Shown piece by piece: positions 23,845 through 36,046 of a stretch of 64,000 bases of DNA. Made by a program: the position numbers and the translations under genes. The notes below the pieces were generated by a model. It was not told the DNA's origin. It ran no database searches and worked only from the letters and a program-made list of their open reading frames with translations. Position 1 is the stretch's first letter; each line of letters starts with the position of its first letter. The stretch lies in contig OY726563.1 of assembly GCA_963383645.1 (NCBI GenBank), forward strand, positions 27,188,821 through 27,252,820, written 5' to 3'. The stretch is from Muscardinus avellanarius. Its lineage: Eukaryota > Chordata > Mammalia > Rodentia > Gliridae.

Positions 23845-24457
23845 AACACACAAACTATGTGTTTACAGCATTCATTTAAAAAATTCTTTACATTCATTCC
23901 TGGGTATTTAGTATATTCTTATTTTCTTTGTTAAAAGCAACACTGAAGATATGTCCAATTACAGTGCCTTATCAAAATGCATCATCATCTCAGATTCACA
24001 TGTGACCTTACCAGAGTTTGAAAGCTGTGATTTTGTCATTGTTATTGTTGTTTTATTTTAAAAATAACCTGCTCCCTTTTATTTTCTAAGCTATGAAGTT
24101 TGAGGTAATTTGCTTTGAGTTAATAAATCCTTGATTTCTATGAATTTACTATTTTCCTTTGGTGCCAATTACATTTTCACATATATTTTTCTTTATTTCT
24201 TTAAAGAAATGGTCAGACTTAAGGGGACTATTCATCATACTATTATTACATATTACTATTCAAAGATCTATAAAAAGATGAATATGAAACCAAGTGATAG
24301 AATGTCATGAACTCTCTAAAAATAAAGAAAATAGTAATATAATCTGATAAGAATTTGTTTACTAAAGTGAAATTTATGTCCCAAAGCAATAAGAATTATA
24401 TTACTACATACTTCAGAGAAACAAAATTAAAAATAATAGAAATTAAATTGTAAAGCA
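23844..24457. other. AT-rich sequence, nothing recognised
   Basis: No gene or repeat recognised. Confidence 0.5.
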
Positions 24458-24675
24458 AGTTGGGTCTGGTGGTGCATGCTTATAATCCTAGTACTTTGGA
24501 GGCTCAGACAGGAGGATTGCAGGTTTGTGGTCAACCTCAGCTACTTAGTGAGGCCCTCTGCAACTCAGTGAGACCCTGTTTCAAAATAAAGAATAAAAAA
24601 TAGGGCTAGGGGTGTAGCTTGGAGGTAGAATGTCCCTAGAGTTTATCTGCAGTACCTCAAAAAAAAAAAAAAAAA
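24458..24675 (+). repeat. B1-dID SINE
   Basis: Full dimer: 'gttgggtctggtggtgcatg' through the ID box 'ggtgtagcttggaggtagaa', long poly-A. Confidence 0.9.
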
Positions 24676-24756
24676 CACATAAAACATTTATACAGGTTAA
24701 GCCATGCCACATTTGAAAATCTTAAATCTAAAATACCCCACGATTCTAAACTTCAT

Positions 24757-25003
24757 AAGCCATAACACAGCCTGGTGTAGTGGCACATGTATATAATCCC
24801 AGCTCTTGGGAGGCTGAGACAGGAAGTTGCGCAGGTTTGAAGCCATCCTCAGCTACTTAGTAAGGTTCTCAGCAAACTAGTGAGACCCTGTTTCCAAATA
24901 AAATATAAAGTAGGTCTGGGAGTATAGCCCGGAGGTAGAAAAGCCCCTGAGTTCCACTCCCAGTATCACACACACACAAAAAAAATTGTTAAGCCATAAC
25001 ACA
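24757..25003 (+). repeat. B1-dID SINE, subtype II, with target-site duplication
   Basis: Body 24770-24990 with subtype II markers 'tttccaaataaaatataaag' and 'ggtctgggagtatagcccgg'. Flanked by an identical 13-bp duplication, AAGCCATAACACA, at 24757-24769 and 24991-25003. Confidence 0.93.
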
Positions 25004-25264
25004 ATGCCACAAATGGAAAATTCCACACCTGATCTCATGTGACAGGTCACAGTCTAAATTCAGATGCTCCAGAAATTTGCATATAATATCCTTCAGGCTC
25101 TATGTGCTTTGTACATGGTTATTTATAAAAGAAATAAATTTTGGATTTAGGCATGGGTCTAAATTTCCAAAATATCTTAGTATGTATGGGCAATTATTCC
25201 AAAATCTAAAATCTAAATTCCTTCTGGTCTGAAACATTTCAGATAGAAGCCGCTTAACTTGTAA

Positions 25265-25605
25265 TTAAAATTAAGAAGTCAGATGCTTTCCCTAATATGT
25301 GAAAGGGAGAGAGAAATGGGTAACAGGAGGAACTCTAGATGAAGAAGGAGATCCTATAGAGGAGCAAATAAGGCGACCTAACTGAGGGGATGGGAGGAGG
25401 AAAGAAGGAGACTAAAGCACATGGTGTACTTAAACAAACATATCAAAGTCAATCACTAAGCCAGGCATAAGAAAGAGAGATGGGGAGGGAATGGGGTGGA
25501 GATCGGGTAAGGGCTAATTGGATGATGTGTGCATATACACACAAGTCTTTTATCCCATTAAGATATATGACTATAATATACCAATAAAAATTTTTAAAAA
25601 TTATT
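25265..25605 (+). mobile_element. 5'-truncated L1, 3' UTR only
   Basis: Longest clean copy of the squirrel L1 3' UTR in the window: 'agatgctttccctaatatgt', 'ggaggaactctagatgaaga', 'caaagtcaatcactaagcca', a G-rich block, and 'ataccaataaaaattttt' at the end. Useful as the local reference for the tails at 40.5 and 61.3 kb. Confidence 0.88.
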
Positions 25606-27099
25606 TAAAGTAGCCAACTTTTCCTTTGTTCAACAAATTACACAAATGTCAGATGAAAATTTTATAATCTTACCCTAAATTTTTTCTTTCATGTGTAATC
25701 TCAAAAATAAAAATCTAGCAGAAGACACTTGCCATTCTTTTATGCTAGTGCTTTTCCTCTACTACATGAATGTCCTCTACTACATGAATGATACCACATA
25801 ATCCTTACCACAGTATGCGAAGGAAGCATGAACATATTATAGTATGATTCAAAATATGTATTTTAAATCTCATTCTTCTAGAATAAATCCCCAAATACAC
25901 AAGCTTTCCTAGATAGAAATGCATTGTTGAATTCAGGAATAAAATACTATCACTTCAAGTGAATGTTTCAAAAAACAAAATACCAAATATTATAAATAAA
26001 ATTTTAACAGGAAATAAAATATCACATGCCTTTCAAAGGACTAAGTGTTAAATGTTGTACAAGATGCGGGGTAGTAGGTCACAAAATAGACAGGGTAGGA
26101 TGTTAGTCACTAAAGAACAAATGGAAATTCAGCAACAAAAAACTATCTAGCTTACTGTTATTTATTTTTCTTACTTTCTACTCGCCATAGTAAAAATCTT
26201 ACTTAAAATCATCAGGCCATAACTGGAACTTTACATGTTATTGAGGAACAAGGCAGACACGTGTTTATTCTGCATGTTGAATCAACAAAGAGTAAATATC
26301 TTTAAGAAAAATATACTCAGGGGAATCAGAATAGAAGGTGATTAGTGTCCACTGCTCTTCCTATAGAATTCCCCCATTCATTGTGAAGCAGGAAGATGAA
26401 AATTTTAGTAAAAATAAGAAAATGTCATTGTGTGTTGTTAATTGTTTGGAGGACATCTGTAAAGTTATAGGTTTTCAAATAATTTGACATGGAAGGAACT
26501 GAGGAGCAAGTAATATTTTCTGTATGGTTTTAGTAGGTCATGAGAGAAGTGTTAGACTATAAACCCAGAGGTACTGGGCTTATTACTCTAGTACAGAAAA
26601 GTAATTATGGTTACTATGAACACCATCTGTATAATACATTCAGTTAACTTTCATGGCTAAATTATGGAAACACAGGGACTTGTGTGGCCATGCAGTCCTA
26701 GGACAGAAGGGAAATAATGAAATAAAAAAAATTATGAAGAACATAGGAAGTAAATTGATGCTTGGTAAGCACATTTTCTTGGTGTGATAACCTGGATAGT
26801 ATACCCTAGTGAACATTATTTAGTCACTTAAAGTATCATTGACTGTGAAGCTTAGAAAACCCCTTAGCTAAGTTTAGGGGTTTTCCGTTTCTTTCAGAGA
26901 ATATTAGGCAAGTCTATATCTGGTATGCCAGTTGCTTTTTTATATTTTCTCATTCTTGACTATCATAGGTACGATAAATTCAGTCTTCCCTGGGTCTTTT
27001 AATGGGAACCTTGAGGATTTCTAAAAATGCTTCATGACTCAAAAGATCTCACTCTAGGAGAGTGATTGGCAAGCTATTACTTTTTGTTACAATTGAAAA
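25606..27099. other. Low-copy AT-rich sequence
   Basis: No gene or repeat recognised, apart from a direct 17-bp doublet 'tcctctactacatgaatg' at about 25755-25790. Confidence 0.5.
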
Positions 27100-27240
27100 T
27101 AATATATACATGTATATATAATTACACATATAATATGTAATGTACCAAAATATGTATATATTAAACATATATATGAACATATAGAATATATATTGAACAT
27201 ATATAACATATGTAGGACATATATATAATATAAAAATATA

Positions 27241-27270
<30 letters not shown>
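27100..27270. repeat. AT-rich low-complexity and (AT)n tract
   Basis: Degenerate TATA/ACATAT repeats ending in a pure AT run at about 27241-27267. Self-complementary and capable of cruciform formation. Confidence 0.9.
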
Positions 27271-27271
<1 letters not shown>

Positions 27272-27310
27272 TTCTCTAAGCTCCCTGTGGATTCATTTAA
27301 ATAAAACTTC

Positions 27311-27450
27311 TAGGTGGGCTTGGTGGTGCACGCTTATAATCCCAGCATTGGGAGGCTTAGACCTGATGATTGTGGTTCGCAGACAGCCTCAGCTACTTAG
27401 AAAGACCCTTCACAACTCAGTGAGACCCTGTTTCAAAAACAAAAAAGGAC
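27311..27450 (+). repeat. B1 half of a SINE
   Basis: 'taggtgggcttggtggtgca' to 'gtgagaccctgtttcaaaaa'. No ID half before the next SINE. Confidence 0.82.
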
Positions 27451-27466
27451 TAAAATTTCTGAGATT

Positions 27467-27705
27467 AAAGGTGGCACATGCTTGTAATCGCCACATGCTT
27501 GTAATCCAAGCATTTGGGAAGTTGAAACAGGAGGAGCCAGGTTGTGGATAGCCTTATTTACTTAGTGAGGCCCTTTGTGCCTCAGTGAGACCCTGTTTCA
27601 AAATAAAAGAATAAAAAAATAGGGCTGAGGGTATAGCTTGGAAGTAGAGTGTACCTGGGTTCCATCCCTCCTATCGCAAAAATAAATAAATATAAATAAA
27701 TAAAA
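27467..27705 (+). repeat. B1-dID SINE with internal 5' duplication
   Basis: Starts with 'cacatgcttgtaatcg' immediately repeated as 'cacatgcttgtaatcc'. It continues through B1 and ID halves to a (AAAT)n tail. The short duplication is unique to this copy here. Confidence 0.85.
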
Positions 27706-30700
27706 CTGCTGAGAACTTATATTAAGATCTCTTTTATCTTCATTTTTTTATCTTAGTAAAAAACCCAGAGCACTAGAGGGTCTAGTAAGTTGTTAAAGAA
27801 ATGATTCTTTATAAACAGAGCTATATTAAATACCAATATCTTATTCCAAGATTCACTCTTGACAAATGTACATTTATGATATAAAATTAGCTGAACATAC
27901 CAACATAGGTTTGACAAAATATGTGAAGATATATATCCTGAATTTTTATCATATCTTCTAGAATATGATAGAAAGATTGAAACTTCAAGTCCTAACACTT
28001 CATATTAATAGAATTCCCAGTTAAAATTTCTTAACTCAGTATAATCTTAATTAGGAACATAGCTTTCAGTTATATAAAACAGATATACATGATAGAGGAA
28101 GTTTTATTTTAGTACCAAATCTTAATATTTTCTAAGCAGCTTAATCAGTTAGTCAGCTTTGTTTTCCAAAAAAGAAGATTCATAACATTATGTATTTAAT
28201 ACTGTAGTGTCTGTTTATTCCTGAGAAATATCAAAGCTCTACTACACCAATAATATTGTTATTTTTTTTACTGAGATACATACATAAATAATTTATACTA
28301 GTGAGAAAACCATAATGATTCCTAGCTTTATTTTTCTTAAAGCAGTTTTGACTGTCCTTTATTCTTATATAGGTAAGAAACTCCCTGATTTAAAGCAAAT
28401 TTTCATCCTTTGAGAAAAATATACCACAACTCACCTGTGAGCCATCTCTCCAATCTCTGCTACTCTAAAGAAAGATGATAATGCTGGCAACAACAACAAA
28501 AATTAGAGAAAGTGGAATCTACAAGAGAGATGATTCTTGGATCATTAAGGAAGATTGAGTTAATTAAAAATGTGATATTGAAATCAGCAGTGACTTAAAT
28601 TTTTAAAGCTAATCAATCCCACTTCGTTCTCTACAGTAAAACTAAAAAACAAACAAAAACTAAATACATACCAAAAAGACAAGCTATGAAACTGTTTCTT
28701 TGAATACAATGTTCAATACTTCATCAAGTATGAGTCAGAGGTTTAGTGAGAGTTGAAAGGTGTTTAACTTGATACAAGATAATTAGAGACAACAAAAATA
28801 TGAATCATAATGTTTGCAGTCTAGAAGAAAAACAAGGTTTTAAGTATATATTTTAATCAAGTGACAGGTAAGAAAGGTGCTGGTTCAGCAATGGGACAAA
28901 TCATAACAGAGCATGAGTTAAATAAAGAGCATTATGAAGCATTTTTATTTTTGTAACAAGAAAGATGGCTAGATTGTCACTTAAGAATTTTTACTTTAAA
29001 AGAAACATCATACCAACTAAAAAGGAGATAAGAGGAACTTGATGAGCATAAACAAAATGTATTCTACTTTAGAGAAGATATTGAAGGCATGTATTACACA
29101 GAAACTACCATTGTTAATCATAATGCAATTATTATCATTTCAGATGAGTTCATGGTTAAAAATCATACAGACATGATATAATGTAGTGTTTTGCCAGTGT
29201 AAGACTTTAATAGCATTGTAAATGGCTTGAGTTAATGCAATTGTTAGTGTTCTAGTGGGGTCTCTGCAATTGTTCAGTTATACTTTACTGTATTTTTAGT
29301 GGAATTAAGGGTTTAGTGGTATTTATAAATTTGAAGTTTTGCAAATGTCTTAGGACATACTTGGGAATATGTGATAATAATTAAGGTTGGTCTGGATTCT
29401 AAAGGAATCATAGTAAGGGCAAAGTCAATGTTTTACATTACTAAAAAAGGTACTTAAAGGAATACAAAAACAGGCAAAAAGGAAGAAGAAAGACATATTT
29501 TAGTGACTTGCTATTGTTTGTTTGAGGGCCTTGGAAAATTGGCAAAACCAGAAAAATTTTAAAAATAAATATTTCTAATTTAATGAGGTTAAAATATTCA
29601 TGTTCATTTGTATATTCTCAACATATAGAATTGGATCTGACACTTTAAGTATTCATTGAATGACTGTAGTATTGCACATTGTAGTATGTTAGCATCTCTG
29701 GGCTCTATGCATTACCCAGAAATAATACCTATATAATACAGCCAGTAAGGTAACTTTTGGAATCATCTCCTCAGTCCAGGCTCAACACACAGTAGAGGTC
29801 TGAACAGTAACAGAGGATCAGGCAATGACCTTGTTCTAACATGTCTTGAACTTGTCTAAATTAAAGTTCAAATATCATATCTCTAACCTTGGTTATAATC
29901 TCTGAATGATGCATTTTATAATCAGCAATAGATTTTAAAGAAAAAACATTTATTATGCAAGAAGGACAACACTGCTTCAAGAATAGTAATCAGTTAGATA
30001 CACCCTTCTTAATGAGAAAATTTACACCCCCTGTTTTTTCAGTTTAAATGTCAAAGCACATACCTATAAACACTTGAAAAAACAGGTTTCAGTAGATCAC
30101 ACTATGTAAAGGTCATGCAGACCTTGCAAATATTGCTGCAAATCTAACTAATCTAATCCAGTTCTTGAGTTCAAATATCAAATTATATCCCTTTTTTCCA
30201 TCCAGAATTCTGAATTTCTGAGAGTCAGTAGATCCTAAAAGTCTTGCCTTTCATATTTTAAGAGCCATATAAAACCACATGCAATTAGCATATGCTGTAT
30301 TGTGACATGCTCTGTTAACATTTGTGCTTTGATTGATGATGCACCCTAACTGTTGAATCATCAAAACACTAGAGCAGTATTTTACAACTTCAGTTATGCA
30401 TAATGTGAAGTAATATGCGTGCCTGCCCTCTGTAAATATGAGAGGCAATTTGTTTCTACATTCTATTTTGTTTTCAGGATTACACTACTCACTAACTTCA
30501 GCAAAAGCAATATAATATGAAATATTACACCACGATACCACAGTTCTGTCCATCAATAGCAAAAATTCTCAATCTTAACACAGATTCAGAAGATAAATCT
30601 TATTATGGTAATTCAGTGATTGCATATAGATTTACATTTTCAAGTGTACATAAGAGAATATAAAACAAACACAAGTCATATAAGCAATCATATAACAAGT

Positions 30701-31751
30701 TTTTTATCAAAGATATTAATCAAATCATATGTTAAATGCTCTGAGTTCTCCTATTTATCTCAAGGACATACAGATAATTTGGTTGTAAATCCTAGAAAAC
30801 TCTGTGGTTCACAGTTCTTAACTAAACATTCTTTTCATTATACTTTATATATTATATTAATATTAACTATCACCAAAACAGCAATAACTTTATAGATTTA
30901 AAAGAATCAGACTGAAAAGTTTTAGAAAGTTTATCTTGAGAATATTGAAAAAGGAGGAGTGCAACATGGCTTGTAAACTGAGACAATCTGAATCTGAACT
31001 AGATTACATGCATGTAAAATATATTGGAAATTTATAAGCAAAAGAAGAGGTAATAAAATAGATTTTAGTAAGATTAATTTGTTATTAATTCATAGACTAA
31101 GATAGAGTAGAGAAAACTGCTCCACTAGGGAGACCAAAATGAGTGAACAACACATATGAATTCAACTTAGCTAAAATAAGGTTCTGGGAATTGATGTTTT
31201 CAAAATAAATTATTTCACAATAATTATACAACTAGTGAAATCAACCTTTAAAAAATCTTTTAGTGGCATGCATCAGTACTTGAGGTTTATGAGACAGAAG
31301 TTGTGTGTTTCAAATGCCACTAATGGAATCTGCCATTGAGGATTCCATGACTGAGTTTCCAGCCTGGTATATGCTATACATGTGCCTCTTCTAAGAAGAT
31401 CACAGGGCTTTGGAAACATTTTCAAACTTAAGCAACAAGTCTCTTAATATGATTACCTTCCCATCAAGAAAGCCAGCACTGGGCCTGAAACCTGAACAGT
31501 AAGACCTGGCTCCTGACATGGCAATGAATTAGATCAGCCACAGGATATAATCTACATAGCACTGACTCACCATAAATGTATGCTTTCTTACATGATGGCA
31601 TTGGAACAGATTTTGTTGTTCATTTTTGTTGTGTTTTATTTTATGAGTAGTCTCCTATCCTGTACTGGATATAAAGTCCAGGCTGTATGGATCTTAAGTC
31701 TTTGTGCAAGTTACTTGGTTATATTAAATCAATCAATAATACAGCCTAGTG
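27706..31751. other. 4 kb of low-copy AT-rich sequence
   Basis: Longest stretch in the window without a recognised young transposon. A short L2/MIR-tail-like string ('gtattcattgaatgactg') near 29650 is too weak to call. Candidate frames (27753-27998 minus, 30620-30895 plus) lack motifs. No tRNA or exon recognised. Confidence 0.5.

Positions 31752-31801
<50 letters not shown>
31752..31801. repeat. (AT)n microsatellite
   Basis: About 24 uninterrupted AT units. Confidence 0.95.
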
Positions 31802-31806
<5 letters not shown>

Positions 31807-31902
31807 ACAATAAACACTTCTTAAAACTTGAATCATGTGAAATACCAACAATTAGAAACATATACTGATGAGTCAAATTTGGGAATTAGGCAGACTGGGT
31901 TT

Positions 31903-32120
31903 ATTTATATTTTTATTTTTCTGGTACTAGAAATATAACCCAGGGAAATTCTACCTCTATGCCACAGCCCCAGCCCTATTTTATTCTTTGTTTGGAAATA
32001 AGATCTCACTAAGTTGTGGAGGGCCTCCTAAATTGCTGTTGCTGGCCATGAGAACCTGTGATCCTCTAGTCTCAGCCTCCTAAGTACTGGGATTACAAAC
32101 ATGTACTACCATGCCTGTCT
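31903..32120 (-). repeat. B1-dID SINE
   Basis: Reverse-strand dimer: 'gtactagaaatataacccag', 'gccacagccccagccctatt', 'ctcagcctcctaagtactgg', 'accatgcctgtct'. Confidence 0.85.
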
Positions 32121-32148
32121 GACAGCCTTGGTTTAAATTCCAGCACTA

Positions 32149-32395
32149 AGTCAGAAGTGGTGGTGCATGCCTATAATTCTAATATTTGGAAGGATGAGAC
32201 AGGATGATCACAGATATAAGGAGTGCCTCATCAATGCAGTAAGAGTCTTAGCAACCTAGTGAGACTGGTTCGAAGTAAAATAAATAATATATATTCACAC
32301 ACACATACACACACACACACACATACACACACATAAAACATATGGGAGTATAGCTCAGAGGTAGAATTCCCTGGGTTCAATCCCCAGTGCCCCCC
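32149..32395 (+). repeat. B1-dID SINE with internal CA repeat
   Basis: B1 half 'gtggtggtgcatgcctataa', ID half 'gggagtatagctcagaggta' to 'caatccccagtgcc'. A CA-rich microsatellite at 32296-32333 occupies the linker between the halves. Confidence 0.88.
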
Positions 32396-33427
32396 CAAGC
32401 ACCCAGCTCTGCTCTTGACTAGCTGAGTTACTTAAGTACTATAAAGTCCTTTGAACTTTTGCTTTTCTGATCTGAAAATGGACTAAGTGTGCAGTTGTTG
32501 CAAATAACAAAATTAATACTAGGCAAAATTCCAGATTTGACTCTTAAATGTCAGCAATTATTTCTCAATTGAAAATGCTGTTTAGTATATGTTCTTGTAC
32601 CACCAAAAATCTTTTCTGGGACAAGCTGAGATATACCATAATTAAGTGTCAACACCTGTGGTACATGCAATTAGTGCTAGAAAAGCCAGAAAGGAGATTA
32701 ATGCTGGCACATTGGTATTTAAGAAGTGTTTCAAAGTAAAAGCAGGATTGTGCTGGATTGTAGAACTTGGATAAATAAGACATAAACTAAAAGAAAAACA
32801 TTCTGATGGGAATTAAAACAAAGAGTAAACAGGAAGGAGCAAGACAGACTAAGTAGTAGCATCTAGAAAACTTTAAAAGTATTGAATTCTTTATGTGCTA
32901 ATGAAAAAGCATATGACATGTACTTGCATAAATATATTTCCATATATGCATACAAGTCTGGACATATCAACATATATCACAGTCAGAAAACCCTACTGAT
33001 AATATCATATCATATTTATGTGATGGGATTATTAAAGTATACAATTATTTTCTTTGAAGCTTATTGAAATCATATATTATTTGCAAATTTCAAGTCAATG
33101 TACACATGTGTTTTAAAATTAGATATATAATATTCCCTATAGCAGAGAGGAAATTCATGACAGACTTGTTATTCAACACATCTTTTAAATATAATAATTT
33201 TATTCAAATATACCACTGTTAGTAAAATATCTTCTAAATTTTTCTAGTTTGTCAAGGTCATTCAAGGATCCTCAGTCCTGCACTTATAAACAGGATCTCC
33301 TGCATGATAATGTTCATATCACACCATGGTGAAGTAAGAACCCATGAAGACAATGAGATATTTTAAAAATGTATTCCACTTTTATTTTGTGATTAGTCCT
33401 TCCAACTCTTTGTGCTGATGAGGTATC
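32396..33427. other. AT-rich sequence, nothing recognised
   Basis: No gene or repeat recognised. Confidence 0.5.
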
Positions 33428-33610
33428 TTTTTGTGGTATAATGTATTGAATTCAGGAGTGTCCTACCACGGAATTACACTACCAGCTCTTTTAATTTTTT
33501 ATTTTGGAACACGGTCTCACTAAATTGAGAAGTTTGGACTTGAACTTGTGATCCTCCTGCTTCAGCCTTCCAAGTATTAGGATTACAGTCCTGTCCCACT
33601 GCACCTGGCT
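33428..33610 (-). repeat. Degraded B1-dID SINE
   Basis: Reverse-strand: 'aatgtattgaattcagg' (ID), 'cacggtctcactaaatt' and 'cccactgcacctggct' (B1). Confidence 0.75.
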
Positions 33611-34018
33611 TAATAAGGTATTATTTTTATTATATTACAATAGTAAGAGTCCCTATTTAGTTAATACAAGACCAATGCAAGGTAGATCTCTGATCTGTTT
33701 GTAGTTTTAATTTTTTAATTCAATCACAATATTTAGAGGTCATGAAATGAAGCTTCATTAATTTGAACCACTAAGGATAGCTAGACTAACATTTCCTAAA
33801 TTATCTTTTACTGATGTCTTCAGTGAAATTCAGCCCAAAATACCAGTGTTATAAGTGTAATAGAAAGTAGAAATGTATTATATTTCTTCTTTTGTCTAAA
33901 ATGTCTAATATATGAGTACTTTGTGTTCATGAAGTATTCATTTCTCACAATCTTGGGGTGAGAGTTTTTCCTCAATAGCGTTTATTTCTCAGTACAGATG
34001 ATGAATAAGAGGTGATGT

Positions 34019-34056
<38 letters not shown>

Positions 34057-34178
34057 TAAATGATATAACTTTCCTTTGGGTACTTAGAGAAGCAATCTTG
34101 TAATTTTACAATAAAACATTAATATTATTAAAAGGATATAAAATTATGACTCAATTTCCTTAAAATCAAGCAGATACA
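33611..34178. other. AT-rich sequence with (CA)n
   Basis: A pure CA microsatellite occupies 34022-34054. No gene recognised. Confidence 0.6.
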
Positions 34179-34319
34179 ATCCTATTCCTATTTTGTATTC
34201 TTTATTTTGAAGCAGAGTCTCACCAAGTTGCAGAGGGCCTCATTAAGTAGCTAAGGCTGGCTGCAAACTTGTGATCCTCCTGTCTAAGCCTTCCAAGTGT
34301 ACGCCAACAAGCCCGGCTC
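34179..34319 (-). repeat. B1 half of a SINE
   Basis: Reverse-strand B1: 'gaagcagagtctcaccaagt', 'gtgatcctcctgtctaagcc', 'acgccaacaagcccggct'. ID half lost. Confidence 0.8.
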
Positions 34320-35115
34320 TAAGCCCATTTTTTATTTTAATCAGATATACTTATACGTTTACAAGAAGCTTCAAAATTATATTCAGAGGTCCTATGTAGC
34401 TTTTAACAAGGCTTACTCAATATTATATTTTTAAAGCTATAGTATGATATTAAATTTCTGGTCAAATGATTTATAGATATTATTTAAATTTTAACATTTC
34501 TGTATGCACTTATTTATGCCTGTGTATACACAGCTATATTTAATTTCACCACAAATGTTCACTCATATAATTACAGACACAATTAAGATGTTGCAGAGGA
34601 CTTTAACTAGAGTTATTAGTTGTCTGCATAAGTTTCAGTAGAGCAGTGTAGTCTTGGTCCTCAGGAGAAAGAGAACTACTTTCCTTGGATACTTATTTTT
34701 AACAACAGTCCCAATCAACAACAGCCCTTGCTAGATTTACTAGGTTCCTTTAGTATCCAGGAACCCCAGTACCACAAAAAAAAAAGAAAGAAAGAAGAAA
34801 GAAAAAGATAAAAATAGAAAGATTCCTGGTAAAATCAGGGAGAAATAAATCTACCTGGGCTGCCTTCTATTACTATGTTTGAAGATGGATAAACACTAAG
34901 TCTGGGTCACCTTCCTCTATTGGGTACGGGTATATAATACAACACAATGATGTTTGCTTTCCTCTAGTTCTTGGGTCTCAAAGCAGTTTGCTATCTCTTG
35001 TCTGCCATTCACAGTTATCTTTTGATTGCTTCTTGTATAGTTCCAGGTTTTATTGTGGCTTAGGGCTGTGATGAATATGGAAAAATCAGTCTATACCAAC
35101 TTTTTCAAACTAGAA
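34320..35115. other. AT-rich sequence; isolated SINE tail
   Basis: A short 'aaccccagtaccacaaaaaa' string followed by (GAAA)n at about 34762-34805 is the tail end of an otherwise missing ID SINE. Nothing else recognised. Confidence 0.5.
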
Positions 35116-35126
35116 GGCTCTACCTT

Positions 35127-35175
<49 letters not shown>

Positions 35176-35383
35176 GTGGGTCTAGAGATGGAACCCAGGG
35201 GCATTCGACCTCCGAGCTACACCCCCTGCCCTGTTTTTTATTCTTTATTTTGAAACTGGGTCTCACTGAGTTGCAGAGGGCCTCACTAAGTAGCCGAGGC
35301 TATCCGCGAACTGCGATCCTCCCGTCTCAGCCTCCCGAATGCTGGGATTACAAGCATGCGCCACCACGCCTGGCTCTACCTTG
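35116..35383 (-). repeat. B1-dID SINE with (AT)n tail
   Basis: Reverse-strand dimer, near consensus. The duplication GGCTCTACCTTG occurs at 35116-35127 and 35372-35383. The element's A-tail side is now a pure (AT)n run at about 35131-35171, inside the duplication. Confidence 0.92.
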
Positions 35384-35956
35384 TTTTAATAACTTCTAAT
35401 CAGTGATTCAGATTACAGTAGTTTTTAAAATGCACACAACATAAAAAAGATGTTATAAGAACCAAATCCATACTGAATTATAACATGCTATGTGCAAGAT
35501 ATGTGGCAAGTGCTCAAATTACATGTGATGTTAGCCCTCAAAGTTAATGACAGATACAGCACCAAGCATAACATTTGATGAGTAAAATGACTCAGGAGTA
35601 AAACATACCTAGTAAAATTACTAGGCATGTTTTTCTATTATATATTTAGTATACATCTTAGCAACCTAACTTAAAATAACAATGCTGATACAATACTTCA
35701 ATTTGTGAAAATGTATGAAACTTTAATATGTAGATCCAACAACCTGAAATTATTCACTAGTATATCATATATATTATATATCAAACATATATAATATTTA
35801 TGATGAATGTTCAATCATTATATCCACCTTAAGTTTGAATTGTTAGGTAGTTCAACACATACTTAAAATATTCCCTAAGAGTTTATATAAGTGTGTTAGT
35901 TAAGGTCAAGGATTGCAACCAAAACCTTGTGTCAATAACATTTACTTTGACTAATG
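35384..35956. other. AT-rich sequence, nothing recognised
   Basis: No gene or repeat recognised. Confidence 0.5.
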
Positions 35957-36046
35957 AAAGACATTACAGGTAGGGCTGGGGGTGTAGCTCAGAGGTAGAA
36001 TATTCCTAAATTCATTCTCCATTACCACACACAATAAAGACATTAG
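35957..36046 (+). repeat. Stand-alone ID monomer
   Basis: Starts at the linker 'tagggctgggggtgtagctc' and ends 'ccattaccacacac'. The direct repeat AAAGACATTA borders it on both sides (35957-35966 and about 36037-36046). It is therefore a complete insertion lacking the B1 half. Confidence 0.8.

Noticed and set aside
28430..28460. Splice-site-like 'ctcacctgtgag' on the minus strand
   Set aside because: A single donor-like string with no accompanying open exon or acceptor. Expected by chance.
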